NCBI GenBank assembly: GCA_015068705.1
Contig: SVJZ01000003.1
Location: forward strand, 62,001 to 126,000
Origin: Oscillospiraceae bacterium
Lineage (GTDB): Bacteria; Bacillota; Clostridia; UMGS1810
Direction of reading: 5' to 3'
DNA: 64,000 nt
Shown here: positions 1 through 8,808 of the stretch, in pieces
Position numbering within the stretch: position 1 is the stretch's first letter
Layout of the letters: each line of letters begins with the position of its first letter
The notes under the pieces: model-generated
The model's input: the letters and a program-made list of their open reading frames with translations, nothing else
The model's database searches: none
Told to the model about the DNA's origin: nothing
Program-made: the position numbers and the translations under genes

Positions 1-603
1 TGCATATTTCCAGCGGCAGGGATGGGTGCACGCGCCCTGATTGGCGTCACGCCCGGTCATATAATTGCTCAAAAGGCATCGTCCCGAATAGGAAATGCAC
101 ATGGCACCATGGACAAATGCTTCCAGTTCCATATCGGTTTTTTGGCGGATGTCGGCAATCTCGGAAAGCGAAAGCTCGCGCGCCAACACCACACGGCTTG
201 CCCCCTGTGATTTCCAGAATTCCACCGACCGCCAGTTTACATTGTTTGCCTGGGTGCTGATGTGGATGGGCAGGTCGGGTGCGTATTCACGCGCAAGGGC
301 AAATAGTCCCGGGTCGGATATGATGACCCCGTCTGCACCCATATCGGCGACCGAACGGATGTAGTCGGGAAATGCATCCAGATCGGCGTTGTGGGGGATG
401 ATGTTTGCGGCGATATACACCTTTTTGCCGCGCGCGTGGGCAAAGTCAATACCCTCATTGAGCTCGTCGGGGGTGAAATTTTTTGCCGCTGCACGCAGCG
501 AGAATGCCTCGCCGCCTGCATACACCGCATCTGCGCCATAAATCAAAGCACATTTTAATTTGTTCAGACTTCCTGCCGGAGCAAGGAGTTCGGGTTTGTT
601 CAT
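1..603 (-). CDS. trhP: Peptidase U32 family protein, tRNA hydroxylation TrhP-like (partial)
   Basis: The open frame starts at ATG 603-601 and runs off the left edge, so only about the N-terminal 200 residues are present. It begins MNKPELLAPAGS, the U32 signature, and contains HGAMCISYSGRC followed by a Cys pair in GACTHPC, as in the YegQ/TrhP family. Family members form 5-hydroxyuridine at tRNA position 34 from prephenate. It lies 5 nt after trmR, which methylates that product, matching the Bacillus yrrM-yrrN-yrrO order. Whether this is the only U32 copy cannot be seen, since Bacillus has two in tandem. Confidence 0.88.
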   Translation of the reverse strand, partial: MNKPELLAPAGSLNKLKCALIYGADAVYAGGEAFSLRAAAKNFTPDELNEGIDFAHARGKKVYIAANIIPHNADLDAFPDYIRSVADMGADGVIISDPGLFALAREYAPDLPIHISTQANNVNWRSVEFWKSQGASRVVLARELSLSEIADIRQKTDMELEAFVHGAMCISYSGRCLLSNYMTGRDANQGACTHPCRWKYA

Positions 604-608
604 TCCAA

Positions 609-1244
609 TCACCGTACCTTTTTCTTTTTTACCGACAAGGATACCCCGTCGCCCAAGGGCAGGATGGTGGTGGTAAGTTCCTCGTCATGGGTAATTGCAT
701 CCAAAAACTCCCGTAAATTCATGGTGAGAGCACGTTTGGCATAGGGCGGGATGCCCGGCTGGGCAACCATTCCGTCAAAGAGCACATTATCTGCAACCAG
801 CACACCGCCCTCTTTGAGCAATCGCTTGCAATCGGGCAGATAGCGGTTGTAGTAGGATTTATTTGCGTCCAGAAAAATCAGATCGTAGTGTTGGTCCGGC
901 AACATCCGTACCACCGTTTCGGCGTCATCCTCAATGAGGTGGACGTTGCCCTCAGGTGCATACTGCGCCAGCACCTCTCTGGCATACGCCGCACGTTCGG
1001 CATCCTTTTCCACCGTGGTAACCGCACCATAGCGTGACAAAAGGGTTGTGCTGTAGCCGATTGCCGTGCCGATTTCCAGGATGCGTGAAGGGTTCAGGGT
1101 AACGCACAAAAACTGCAGTAGTTGCGCCGTTTCCGGTTTTAATATGGGTATATAATTTGCGTGTGCATATGCCTCTACCTCGGGCAGGGAAAAGCCGCCC
1201 GCATGCGCGCGCAAAAAGCGTTCTACATCAGGATTGGTAATCAT
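609..1244 (-). CDS. trmR: tRNA 5-hydroxyuridine methyltransferase (O-methyltransferase family 3)
   Basis: A 211-residue class I SAM-dependent O-methyltransferase. SAM motif I is ILEIGTAIG (residues 55-63) and the metal/substrate motif is DLIFLDANKSYY (121-132), typical of the cation-dependent COMT-like group. Small O-methyltransferases between mltG and U32 genes in Firmicutes are TrmR, which converts ho5U34 to mo5U34 in tRNA. The start lies 4 nt after the mltG stop and the stop is 5 nt before trhP, so these form one minus-strand unit. The specific role rests on synteny; a generic O-methyltransferase is the fallback. Confidence 0.85.
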   Translation of the reverse strand: MITNPDVERFLRAHAGGFSLPEVEAYAHANYIPILKPETAQLLQFLCVTLNPSRILEIGTAIGYSTTLLSRYGAVTTVEKDAERAAYAREVLAQYAPEGNVHLIEDDAETVVRMLPDQHYDLIFLDANKSYYNRYLPDCKRLLKEGGVLVADNVLFDGMVAQPGIPPYAKRALTMNLREFLDAITHDEELTTTILPLGDGVSLSVKKKKVR

Positions 1245-1247
1245 AAT

Positions 1248-2270
1248 CTACTGCGCCATCGCCGCGAGGTGTTCCTCGTAGGTTCTGGAAAAGACGTGCC
1301 TGCCCGATGCCGCCAGACCGAAGTAGAGGCAGTCGGTCTGTTCGGGATGGAGTGCCGCAGAGAGCGAGGCGCGTCCCGGGTTTGCGATGGGTCCCACCGG
1401 AAGTCCGGGGTTGAGATAGGTGTTATACGGAGATTTGATTTGAGTGTCTTCGGTGGAAAGCACCGGCTTTCTCTCCTTTAAAATATATTGCACGGTGGCA
1501 CACGATTGCAGGCGGTTCATATAGTCGGTACGTTTCAACCGGTTGTGAAACACGCCCGAAACCAAACCGCGATCTGCATCCGAAAGTGCTTCGCGCTCGA
1601 TGATGCTGGCAAGGGTAACCACCTCGTCTGCCGTCATGCCCAGCTCGTCCAGGCGGGTTTGGTCACACACCGCAGAAAACACCTGTTCAAAGCGGTTTAA
1701 GAATACCTTGACCACTTCCTCTGCCATCATGCCCCGTTCAAATTCATAGGTATCGGGGAAGAGATATCCTTCCAGTGCATAGGTGCGTTTGCCCTTGTCG
1801 GTGATGGAAGAGAGAAAGTCAAAATCGTAATCGGTGGAATTGATTGCCTGCTCAAATGCCTCCCGGCTCACAATGCCGTTTTCTGCCAGACGGTCGGCAA
1901 TCTGCCGCGCCTCAAATCCCTCCGGGATGAGCACACGCACATAAGATGCCGAGTTTGGCGCGCCATTTAAGGTTTGGATGATTTGGGCGTAGCTGTCGCC
2001 TATGGTGAGGTCGTATACGCCGGGTTGATATGCCGCGCCATAAAATCTTGCCGCCAGTTTATAGAGCAGTGGGCTTTTCACTACCCCCCATTCGCCCAAA
2101 AGCTGAGCAACGTCGGTGCCGGTTGCCCCTTGTGGGATGCGTATGGTTACGGTTTGTCCACTCTCACCCTGTGGTGAGCCAAACAGGCGAATGCCGCCCA
2201 CAATGAGCGCCATGCAGACCATGGCGGCAAGCACTGTGCGGAAGAAGCCGTTTTTTTTGCGTTTTCTCAT
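1248..2270 (-). CDS. mltG: Endolytic murein transglycosylase MltG
   Basis: About 340 residues with one N-terminal membrane helix (after MRKRKKNGFF) and a YceG/MltG domain. The catalytic Glu is in SIIEREA (about residue 225), followed by the conserved VSGVFHNRL and SPYNTYLNPGLPVGPIANPG blocks. It cleaves nascent glycan strands at the outer face of the membrane. An upstream in-frame ATG at 2285 exists, but AGGTG sits just before ATG 2270, so the shorter form is preferred. It lies 27 nt after yunB and 3 nt before trmR. Confidence 0.93.
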   Translation of the reverse strand: MRKRKKNGFFRTVLAAMVCMALIVGGIRLFGSPQGESGQTVTIRIPQGATGTDVAQLLGEWGVVKSPLLYKLAARFYGAAYQPGVYDLTIGDSYAQIIQTLNGAPNSASYVRVLIPEGFEARQIADRLAENGIVSREAFEQAINSTDYDFDFLSSITDKGKRTYALEGYLFPDTYEFERGMMAEEVVKVFLNRFEQVFSAVCDQTRLDELGMTADEVVTLASIIEREALSDADRGLVSGVFHNRLKRTDYMNRLQSCATVQYILKERKPVLSTEDTQIKSPYNTYLNPGLPVGPIANPGRASLSAALHPEQTDCLYFGLAASGRHVFSRTYEEHLAAMAQ

Positions 2271-2297
2271 TGGTACACCTGCCATTCTAATGGTTGT

Positions 2298-2957
2298 TTA
2301 TTGTGCATAAAGCTGCGGTACGCCGCCCACGATGAGGGTTTGCGCCACCGGCACCGAGGTGGTGACCTCGGCGATTGCATCGCCGCCCGGGAGCAGTGCG
2401 CCCATGTGTGCGGTGACATCCAGATAGATTTCGTGGCGGGTCTGATTGATGCCTGCGCTTAAAAATTCACTGCGAAAATCCACCTGCACCGTGCCATAGG
2501 GCACAATGGGAACCTGAAGCTCCGGACCAATGCCGGACAAAAGCTCCGAGTCGAGCAGAATGCCCAACGGAAGCCGTAATGTCATATATTCCTGCGCCGA
2601 CAGGGAATTTAAAATGTCCACCGTAAGCGCCGATTTGATTTTGTTCATCGCCGTCACATTCGCACTTACCGAAAGCACCTTGCCGTTTTGGTCGGTTACC
2701 GTTTGGGTAAGGGAGGGATAATCCACGCCCGATTGCCCCAGACGGGTGGATACCGCCTGCTCGATGATGCCCACCCCAAGGTGCTCAATTTCTGCCCCGG
2801 CAAGGGTGCGCACGGCAGGCGCAAGGCGAAAGAGAATGCTGGACGGTATGTAGAGTGCTGCTGCCACAATCAGGAAAATGAGTGCCACCCTACTCAACCG
2901 GTAGCGGCGGGGGCGGTATTTTCTGATACGACGGGGTTTGCCGAATTTCATCGCCAT
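2298..2957 (-). CDS. yunB: Sporulation protein YunB
   Basis: A 219-residue protein with a very basic N-terminus (RRIRKYRPRRYRLSR), one membrane helix (about residues 24-42) and an extracellular domain. The domain has the family blocks IEQAVSTRL, DQNGKVLSVSANVTAMN, LRLPLGILL and PIVPYGTVQVDF. YunB is a sporulation protein of the mother-cell programme in Bacillus; its biochemical activity is unknown. It sits between a methyltransferase gene (60 nt gap) and mltG. CATACCAT upstream of the start resembles a sigma-E -10 element, but no convincing -35 was found. Confidence 0.9.
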   Translation of the reverse strand: MAMKFGKPRRIRKYRPRRYRLSRVALIFLIVAAALYIPSSILFRLAPAVRTLAGAEIEHLGVGIIEQAVSTRLGQSGVDYPSLTQTVTDQNGKVLSVSANVTAMNKIKSALTVDILNSLSAQEYMTLRLPLGILLDSELLSGIGPELQVPIVPYGTVQVDFRSEFLSAGINQTRHEIYLDVTAHMGALLPGGDAIAEVTTSVPVAQTLIVGGVPQLYAQ

Positions 2958-3017
2958 AATATCACCATACCCTCTCTGATATTATGGTATGCATTCTTCC
3001 TGCGAAAGTTTCGTTGG

Positions 3018-3866
3018 TTATTCTTTGGTCAGGATGGTAACTACCATCTTGACAAAGCATTCTTTGATGAGCGGCAAGTGCGCAAGGGGTTTGAAGCAAC
3101 CACGAAGCGGCACTTCGCGGTAATATTGCACACGAAAAGGCGCACCCTGCAAAATGCGGTTGTAGCGTTTTACCGTCATTTTATTGATATAACTGATGTG
3201 CTCATTGCCTGCCTCATCTTTCGAAAAGCGGAATGCAATCCGGCGGTCACGGTCGGGTACGTCGGCAATCAGGTCTTTGTATGCGGCAATCATGGTTTTT
3301 TCCGAGAAAAACAGATGCACCCATGGAAAGCCCATCACATCCGACAGGTGTGCGCCATAGGGGTGATGATAAGGGCAGAAGTTGACAAACAACCGTCCGT
3401 CAGATTTCAGCACACGATGGCACTCGGCAAGTACCCGCTCCGGCTCGGCAACGTGCTCCATGGAATCATTCATAATGATGGTATCAAAGGTGCCATCTGC
3501 AAAGGGCAAGGCGGCGGCATCGCAACAGGTGAAGGAGAATTTATCCTCCAGCCCTTTCTTAAACGCCAATTCTCTGGATTCGGCGGCATATTCTTCCACC
3601 ACATCTACGCCGTGCACATGCTCTGCACCCAGTGTGCAGTAGTACATGGATTTTCCGCCTGCGCCGCAACCGATATCCAACACGGTTTTTCCGGCAAACA
3701 TATCCGAAGTGCTCAAAACCTGCGTGTAAAATTTGATGGTATCCGCACCCTTTTCAAACTGCCATTCGGGGTAGGTCATCTTGCCTTCATTCTGCAGGTT
3801 GAACGGATGTACCGGCAGGGGAAATAATTTATTCAGTGCCAGCAGGCACTTTTTTGCAACGGACAT
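3018..3866 (-). CDS. Class I SAM-dependent methyltransferase (Methyltransf_11/25 type)
   Basis: A 282-residue protein with SAM motif I VLDIGCGAGG (about residues 62-71), the acidic residue after beta-2 in VHGVDVVEEY, and motif IV DTIIMNDSMEHV. It has no membrane segment. The substrate cannot be inferred: the fold suits a small molecule, lipid or glycan acceptor. An AAAAGGAGG ribosome-binding site precedes the ATG. A terminator separates it from the upstream anti-sigma gene, so it likely has its own promoter or reads into yunB-mltG. Confidence 0.8.
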   Translation of the reverse strand: MSVAKKCLLALNKLFPLPVHPFNLQNEGKMTYPEWQFEKGADTIKFYTQVLSTSDMFAGKTVLDIGCGAGGKSMYYCTLGAEHVHGVDVVEEYAAESRELAFKKGLEDKFSFTCCDAAALPFADGTFDTIIMNDSMEHVAEPERVLAECHRVLKSDGRLFVNFCPYHHPYGAHLSDVMGFPWVHLFFSEKTMIAAYKDLIADVPDRDRRIAFRFSKDEAGNEHISYINKMTVKRYNRILQGAPFRVQYYREVPLRGCFKPLAHLPLIKECFVKMVVTILTKE

Positions 3867-3910
3867 ATTCTTGTCCTCCTTTTGGGTCTGTTTCTTCTAT
3901 TATAAACGAA

Positions 3911-3943
3911 AAAAGGACGAATGAAAAGAGCATTCGACCTTTT
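3911..3943 (-). terminator. Intrinsic terminator after the anti-sigma gene
   Basis: Arms AAAAGGACGAATG (3911-3923) and CATTCGACCTTTT (3931-3943) with one mismatch and a 7-nt loop, with T-runs on both strands. It lies just past the stop of the minus-strand anti-sigma gene. Confidence 0.75.
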
Positions 3944-3954
3944 TTTGAAAATTT

Positions 3955-5019
3955 TTATTTGAGGGTAACGGTAATGACACCATTTTTGACCTGCACCGAG
4001 GAAACTTCGGGGCGGTTTTTGAGCCATTCGGTCAGGGTGTCGCAATCCTCGTCCGCGTGAATGGTAATGGTATCACCTGTGTGGGTTATGGGACAATCGG
4101 TTTGCGTGCCAAGGGCAGTTATCAACGAATCTGCCGGGGAAACCGTGGTAAGGCTCGCATCGGAAATGCCGGCAGCAGATGATGCACCGCCCGACATTTT
4201 GCCGCCGGAGGCGCTTCCACCGCCGCCTCCACCCGAAAATGCCGGGGGTGTGACAGGCTGGGCGGCATCTTCCGGAACAAGGGCATCTACCGGGGGCAGG
4301 CTCGCCGGCTCGGCAGCGAGGGTTAAATTCTCCTGCACCGGCATGGGAGCTGCCTTTTGGGTGGGCGTGGATTCCGGCTCGGATTCCGCCAAAGACTCTG
4401 GCATCATGCGCACAAAGGGAGCTGCCACTTCGTTTTGGGCAGGTACAACCGGGTCAACGGGTTGGGTCTGCTCTATCTCGGAAACATCGGGCAGGGCGGG
4501 TTGTACCGGCTCGGTTTTTGCATTGGTTTGGGTGTTGGTGAGCTGTTTGCGGTTTTCGGCTTGCTCCGCTGCCATATCTGCCGTGAGTAGGGAATCTTCG
4601 CTTACATTCCCTATGTCCGATTTCTGCTCCGCGCCAGTGGTGATGGGTTGGGAAATGGAAGAATCGGCAAACTGCCTGGTTTGAGGAAGGTATACATCAA
4701 AATAGGCAGACCGCACAATAAGCACCAGTACCGCTGCGGCACAAAGCCCTGTATAGGGTTTTAAGACATTCCATACCGAACGGCGGACAACCGGCGTTGC
4801 AGCCTCTTGCATCAGTCGCTCATGCAGGCGCTCGGCAAAGTCATCCGGCTCGGGAACCATACTATCGTGCAGGGCGGAAACGGTTTTTTGGGTCAGCTCA
4901 TAGTCGTTACGGCAGTCGGCACAGATGTCCAGATGCGCCTGCAACCATGCAGTTTCCTGCTCGTTTAAGGCGTGGTCAATATAGGGCGAGATGAGTTCGC
5001 GCGCTTTTTTGCAATCCAT
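3955..5019 (-). CDS. Anti-sigma factor with N-terminal zinc-finger (zf-HC2) domain
   Basis: A 354-residue single-pass membrane protein. Residues 1-40 form the anti-sigma zinc domain with the H-x3-C-x2-C motif (HLDICADC). A hydrophobic helix lies near residues 88-105. The long external part is rich in Pro/Glu/Ala, then Gly/Ser (GGGGGGSASGG), and ends in a compact domain with DTITIHADEDCDTLTEWL. It follows the ECF sigma gene by 49 nt, the usual arrangement in which it holds the sigma factor at the membrane. The outer region is longer than in RsiW and may be the sensor; its signal is unknown. Confidence 0.85.
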   Translation of the reverse strand: MDCKKARELISPYIDHALNEQETAWLQAHLDICADCRNDYELTQKTVSALHDSMVPEPDDFAERLHERLMQEAATPVVRRSVWNVLKPYTGLCAAAVLVLIVRSAYFDVYLPQTRQFADSSISQPITTGAEQKSDIGNVSEDSLLTADMAAEQAENRKQLTNTQTNAKTEPVQPALPDVSEIEQTQPVDPVVPAQNEVAAPFVRMMPESLAESEPESTPTQKAAPMPVQENLTLAAEPASLPPVDALVPEDAAQPVTPPAFSGGGGGGSASGGKMSGGASSAAGISDASLTTVSPADSLITALGTQTDCPITHTGDTITIHADEDCDTLTEWLKNRPEVSSVQVKNGVITVTLK

Positions 5020-5068
5020 AAAAACAGTACCTCCCTTCGGTTTTTCTTTTCTTAAGAATAAGACGAAA

Positions 5069-5623
5069 TTAAAGCGAAAAATGTTCCCTGTTTTGGGAAA
5101 GAATTTTTTTCAATGCGTTTCGTGCACGGCTCAGACGGGATTTTACTGTTCCCTCCGAGCACCGCTCTGCCTGTGCGATTTCCTCATACGAAAGGCCCTT
5201 GATGTCGCGCAGAACAATCACCCGTTTGTGGTCATCCGACAGACGGGAAATGGCGTCATGTACCGCCCGGCGCAATTCGTTTTTCTCTGCGCTTTCCTGC
5301 GGTGAGGGGGCGTTATCCCGTATTTCCATGGGTGGGGAATCGTTGTCCTCGCCGTGGAGGGAAACCACAGTATTCCGCTTGCGGCGGCGTATTTCGTCCA
5401 GACACACATTGGTAACAATGCGATAGAGCCATGTGGAAAATTTTGCATCCTCGTGAAAGGAAGAAAGGGAACGATACACCTTGACAAATGCCTCCTGCGC
5501 CGCATCGGACGCGTCGTGGTGGTTGCCCATGAGCGAATAGGCAATGTTGTATGCGCCGGCACGATGGTCGGCAATGAGCGTTTCAAACGCCTGCACCTCG
5601 CCCGCTTTGGCGCGTGCAATCAA
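5069..5623 (-). CDS. ECF RNA polymerase sigma factor (SigW-like)
   Basis: A 184-residue sigma-70 family ECF factor. Region 2 contains GNHHDASDAAQEAFVKVYRSL and FSTWLYRIVTN. Region 4 contains HKRVIVLRDIKGLSYEEIAQ and GTVKSRLSRARNALKK. It is paired with the downstream membrane anti-sigma factor. The start is uncertain: TTG 5623 is the only standard start, but the strong ribosome-binding site AAGGGAGGGG (5648-5657) is too far upstream for it. That site is 6 nt from an in-frame ATC (5641-5639), which would add LSERE, a common N-terminus in the family. Confidence 0.9.
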   Translation of the reverse strand: MIARAKAGEVQAFETLIADHRAGAYNIAYSLMGNHHDASDAAQEAFVKVYRSLSSFHEDAKFSTWLYRIVTNVCLDEIRRRKRNTVVSLHGEDNDSPPMEIRDNAPSPQESAEKNELRRAVHDAISRLSDDHKRVIVLRDIKGLSYEEIAQAERCSEGTVKSRLSRARNALKKILSQNREHFSL

Positions 5624-5720
5624 TTCACGTTCTGATAAGATGGTGTTCCCCTCCCTTCGATTTTCTTTTTGAGCAAATTCTTTCGGTGCGTCGGAACCCG
5701 TCGCACGCTACAACAAATTC

Positions 5721-5749
5721 ATTCTATCATATTTTTTGCGCTTACACAA
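5721..5749 (-). promoter_or_regulatory. Candidate sigma-A promoter for the ECF sigma/anti-sigma operon
   Basis: On the minus strand, TTGTGT (5749-5744), 17 nt, then TAGAAT (5726-5721), about 80 nt upstream of the gene. The -35 is weak, and an ECF-type autoregulated promoter was not identified. Confidence 0.4.
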
Positions 5750-5758
5750 GTATCAATA

Positions 5759-5791
5759 CAAAAAATGGCGTGTGCTCTTGGCACACGCCAT
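5759..5791 (-). terminator. Intrinsic terminator after GRE cluster A
   Basis: A perfect 11-bp stem ATGGCGTGTGC (5765-5775) / GCACACGCCAT (5781-5791), loop of 5, followed on the minus strand by a run of six T. It closes the activase-GRE-glycosidase operon. Confidence 0.88.
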
Positions 5792-5814
5792 ATGGGGGAT
5801 GATTTTTCTGCGTG

Positions 5815-6807
5815 TTACCGCAAAATTTCTTTGGACGTAGCAAGTGCAATAAACCGCTCATCCTTATCGTTTACTGCACAATAGTAATGATACACGGTGT
5901 CCTCATGCTTGATGACCCAGCTTTTGTGGGCGATGATGTTTTCCCACTCGTATTGGGCTTTCACCAAAGGTTCCCCGTCCCATACCGTCCAATCCACCAG
6001 ATTGTAGGAGCAGGCAAAGGTGTTGTAGCCGCCTGCATCCCCTTGGAAACGGAAGAAAAACATCACGTAGATGTCGCCGATTTTTACAATCTGCGGATCG
6101 CCCGATATAAGCAGGTTTGGTATGGTGGTGGTTTCATCTAAAATGGGTTTGTCGAGATATCTTACCCAGTGCTCGGCATCATCCGATACCGCAAGGTAGA
6201 TTCGTTCCTTGGTGTCGGTTGCCTTGGCATTGTATACATTCACATACCGATGCCCCTGTGTCATGGCTTCATCCACAAACAGATTGCTTTTGTAAAGGGT
6301 AACCCGTTCAAATTCGCGGGCATCTGCGTCAAAGGGTGACAGGATGGGTTTTTCAAACTTCGTAAACGGACTGATGGGGCTGTCCGAATATGCCAACCCC
6401 ATGGATAGGGGGTCGGTTTCATATCCGTTGAGGTTACCGCCAAGATAGGATATATAGTATTTACCGTTCACGGATAGCAATTGGTTTGATCCGCCAAAAT
6501 GAAGGTCCGAAAAAGCTGCGTATCCGGCAATCTGCTTACTGTCCCAGCCTTCGCTGTCGGTGCGTGCAAACACCCTTCCTTCATACTGCCAATCCACCAG
6601 ATTATCGCTGGAAGCAAGGTGTGTTTCATATCCTGAATTTTCAGCGTTTTTGTCTATCATGATATAATACATATACCATTTGCCACACCATCGGAATACC
6701 GACGGACTGTCGGTAAGATGGTTATTTTGCTTGATGACCGCGCCCACTTTATAGGGCGTTTTGATTGCCTCATAGATTTCTGTCATTGTTTGGGTGGAAA
6801 TGTTCAT
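5815..6807 (-). CDS. Glycosidase-like beta-propeller protein (GH43/GH32-type fold)
   Basis: 330 residues from ATG 6807, which has AAAGGAG 7 nt upstream; the longer open frame to 6948 lies within the GRE gene. Propeller repeats carry aromatic and acidic signatures: DSPSVFRWCGKWYMYY, ASSDNLVDW, ISGDPQIVKIGDIYVMFFF and YNLVDWTVWDG. These resemble five-bladed GH43/GH32/GH130-like enzymes. There is no signal peptide, so it is probably cytoplasmic and acts on small oligosaccharides. It is the last gene of GRE cluster A, 13 nt after the GRE stop. The exact GH family and substrate are not determinable by eye. Confidence 0.75.
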   Translation of the reverse strand: MNISTQTMTEIYEAIKTPYKVGAVIKQNNHLTDSPSVFRWCGKWYMYYIMIDKNAENSGYETHLASSDNLVDWQYEGRVFARTDSEGWDSKQIAGYAAFSDLHFGGSNQLLSVNGKYYISYLGGNLNGYETDPLSMGLAYSDSPISPFTKFEKPILSPFDADAREFERVTLYKSNLFVDEAMTQGHRYVNVYNAKATDTKERIYLAVSDDAEHWVRYLDKPILDETTTIPNLLISGDPQIVKIGDIYVMFFFRFQGDAGGYNTFACSYNLVDWTVWDGEPLVKAQYEWENIIAHKSWVIKHEDTVYHYYCAVNDKDERFIALATSKEILR

Positions 6808-6820
6808 GGTTGTCACTCCT

Positions 6821-8803
6821 TTATCCCGAATATTCGTATCGCTTGATGATATGGTTCTGATACTCCACATCGATTTCGTTGAAATACCCACTCCATCCCC
6901 ACACACGGACAATGAGGTCAGGATGTTTTTCGGGATGCTTTTGTGCATCCAGCAAGGTATTGCGGTTTAAGGAATTGAGCTGTAACTGATGCCCGCCCAG
7001 CTGAATATATGCCTTTACCAGTTGCGCCACTTTTTTGATGCCCGTATCGTTTTTTAATACCGAATCGTGGATTTCTATGGTAAGTGGACCGCCGTTTATG
7101 ATATCTGTCATATCAAACTTTGTAAAAGACGCCATCACAGACAACAGACCGGCAGGCGCCACGCCGGGTGACGGGGAAAAGCTGGAGGAATACGCCTCAA
7201 AGTCGCCTCTGCCATCAGCAGTAGCCGGGCACGCATAGCCCTTATAGATATATTCCATGGCACTTCCTGTGCCGGCACGCCATATACCGCCATACGGATG
7301 TTTTCGATGGTTCATGGAACTTGCAAATGCGCCCATCAGCTCGGAAGCAATCTCATCTACATAATCATTATTATTCCCCATTTTTGGGCTGTTTTTTAAT
7401 CGGTTTCGCAACGGGACAACCCCCTCAAAATTTACCGAAAGGGCTTTGAGCAGAAGTTCTTTTTTGATGCTTTTTTCATCATAGATATTCTTTTTTACTG
7501 CCGCGAGGGCATCGGTTGCATTGGCAATCCCTGCACCGTGGCAGCCGTAATTCATATATTTTGCACCACCCCGACGCATATCTGAAAGAGATTCGATGCA
7601 GCCATCCACAAACAGGGATAGCAGCGGGCAAAGCGGTGTGATGTAATCTTCCCGCTCTGCTGCCAGTTTAGCCGATTCGTCACAAATTTCTTGTTTCACA
7701 TAAGACATCAGTTGTTCAAAGGTCTGACAATGTGTCAGGCGCGTCTTAATGACCCGATCCACCACCGCCGGGAAATCCATTACATGAAAATTTGGGATGT
7801 CTGCACCGCGGTTTGGGATGATATACTCCCAGCAGGCAGCAACGGTATAATCCAGCGCATCTTGTCTGTCATAGCCCAATTTTACAAGACCCGGCACAAC
7901 CACATCATCGTTGCAGTACTGCGGAAACCCAAGCCCCTGCTTGGTAAGGAGGGTCGCAAACTCATAGATTTCATCGGGCGTGTTTTTGCCCACACGCAGA
8001 TTGATTTTGGGGTCAATCAGAGAAAGGGAAAGGGAGGCTTGCATACAAAGGTGAGAAAGGGGATTGTACATACTGTTTCCGTTTTGGTCAAAGCCACCCA
8101 AAACCAGACTCTGCCCGTTGTCCCCCTGTTGCATACCGTGATAAAGGTCGGTGTCATAATTTAAGGAGATAAAAAATTCTTCTATCAGTTCCAAAAGCTG
8201 TTCCTGGGTGCTACCTTCCTCTTTTGCCTTCTCATAATACGGATACAGATATTGGTCAAACCGTCCCAACCCGATGTGTGATGCCCCGTAAAGACGCAGG
8301 CAAAAAATGATAAATTTCATAAATACCAACGCCTCATACAGGGTGTCGGCACCCTTTCGGGGTATTTTTTCCAATGCGCAAGATAGTTTGGTATTTCCTG
8401 CTTTTTTTGCATTTTCACGGCATTGATCCGAGAGTTCTATGCAGATTTGAATGAGTGAGAGCAGGAGATTTCCGTATTCAAGTTTTTGGCTATCGTCGGT
8501 TTGGGACATGCTTTGGCGGATTTGATGGGCGGTTTGGTCAAATCCCACAGATACAATTCTCATATAGTTTGGTGTGATATTTCCTTCCCGCACCGGCGGA
8601 TGAAAATCGGTAGATCGGTTAAAGCCAAACGAATCGTCGGGAAATACACGGGGGTGCTCTGCGTTTGCGGCTTTTTGAAAGAGGACTACCTGCTTTTTCA
8701 TGTCGAAATCATCCGGCTCAAACGGGATGCTTACCGATAATCGTTCGTTTTTGTAGGTTGCTGATTTTAAAAAGGCTAACAATGTTTCGATTCTCTTTGT
8801 CAT
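6821..8803 (-). CDS. Glycyl radical enzyme, PFL/dehydratase superfamily (GRE A)
   Basis: 660 residues from ATG 8803, preceded 6 nt upstream by GAGGTG (a GTG at 8812 overlaps the activase stop). The C-terminal glycyl loop is RVWGWSGYF (Gly about 636). The mid-protein thiyl loop is AACWEYIIP (Cys about 324, Glu about 326), giving the C-x-E arrangement of dehydratase/eliminase GREs rather than the Cys-Cys of pyruvate formate-lyase. It is shorter than typical members (about 780-850). It follows its activase by 5 nt and precedes the glycosidase-like gene. Substrate unknown; carbohydrate-derived is likely from context. Confidence 0.85.
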   Translation of the reverse strand: MTKRIETLLAFLKSATYKNERLSVSIPFEPDDFDMKKQVVLFQKAANAEHPRVFPDDSFGFNRSTDFHPPVREGNITPNYMRIVSVGFDQTAHQIRQSMSQTDDSQKLEYGNLLLSLIQICIELSDQCRENAKKAGNTKLSCALEKIPRKGADTLYEALVFMKFIIFCLRLYGASHIGLGRFDQYLYPYYEKAKEEGSTQEQLLELIEEFFISLNYDTDLYHGMQQGDNGQSLVLGGFDQNGNSMYNPLSHLCMQASLSLSLIDPKINLRVGKNTPDEIYEFATLLTKQGLGFPQYCNDDVVVPGLVKLGYDRQDALDYTVAACWEYIIPNRGADIPNFHVMDFPAVVDRVIKTRLTHCQTFEQLMSYVKQEICDESAKLAAEREDYITPLCPLLSLFVDGCIESLSDMRRGGAKYMNYGCHGAGIANATDALAAVKKNIYDEKSIKKELLLKALSVNFEGVVPLRNRLKNSPKMGNNNDYVDEIASELMGAFASSMNHRKHPYGGIWRAGTGSAMEYIYKGYACPATADGRGDFEAYSSSFSPSPGVAPAGLLSVMASFTKFDMTDIINGGPLTIEIHDSVLKNDTGIKKVAQLVKAYIQLGGHQLQLNSLNRNTLLDAQKHPEKHPDLIVRVWGWSGYFNEIDVEYQNHIIKRYEYSG

Positions 8804-8808
8804 GGTCT

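Noticed and set aside
2688-3827. 379-codon plus-strand frame across yunB and the methyltransferase
   Set aside because: It spans two well-supported minus-strand genes and lacks any motif.
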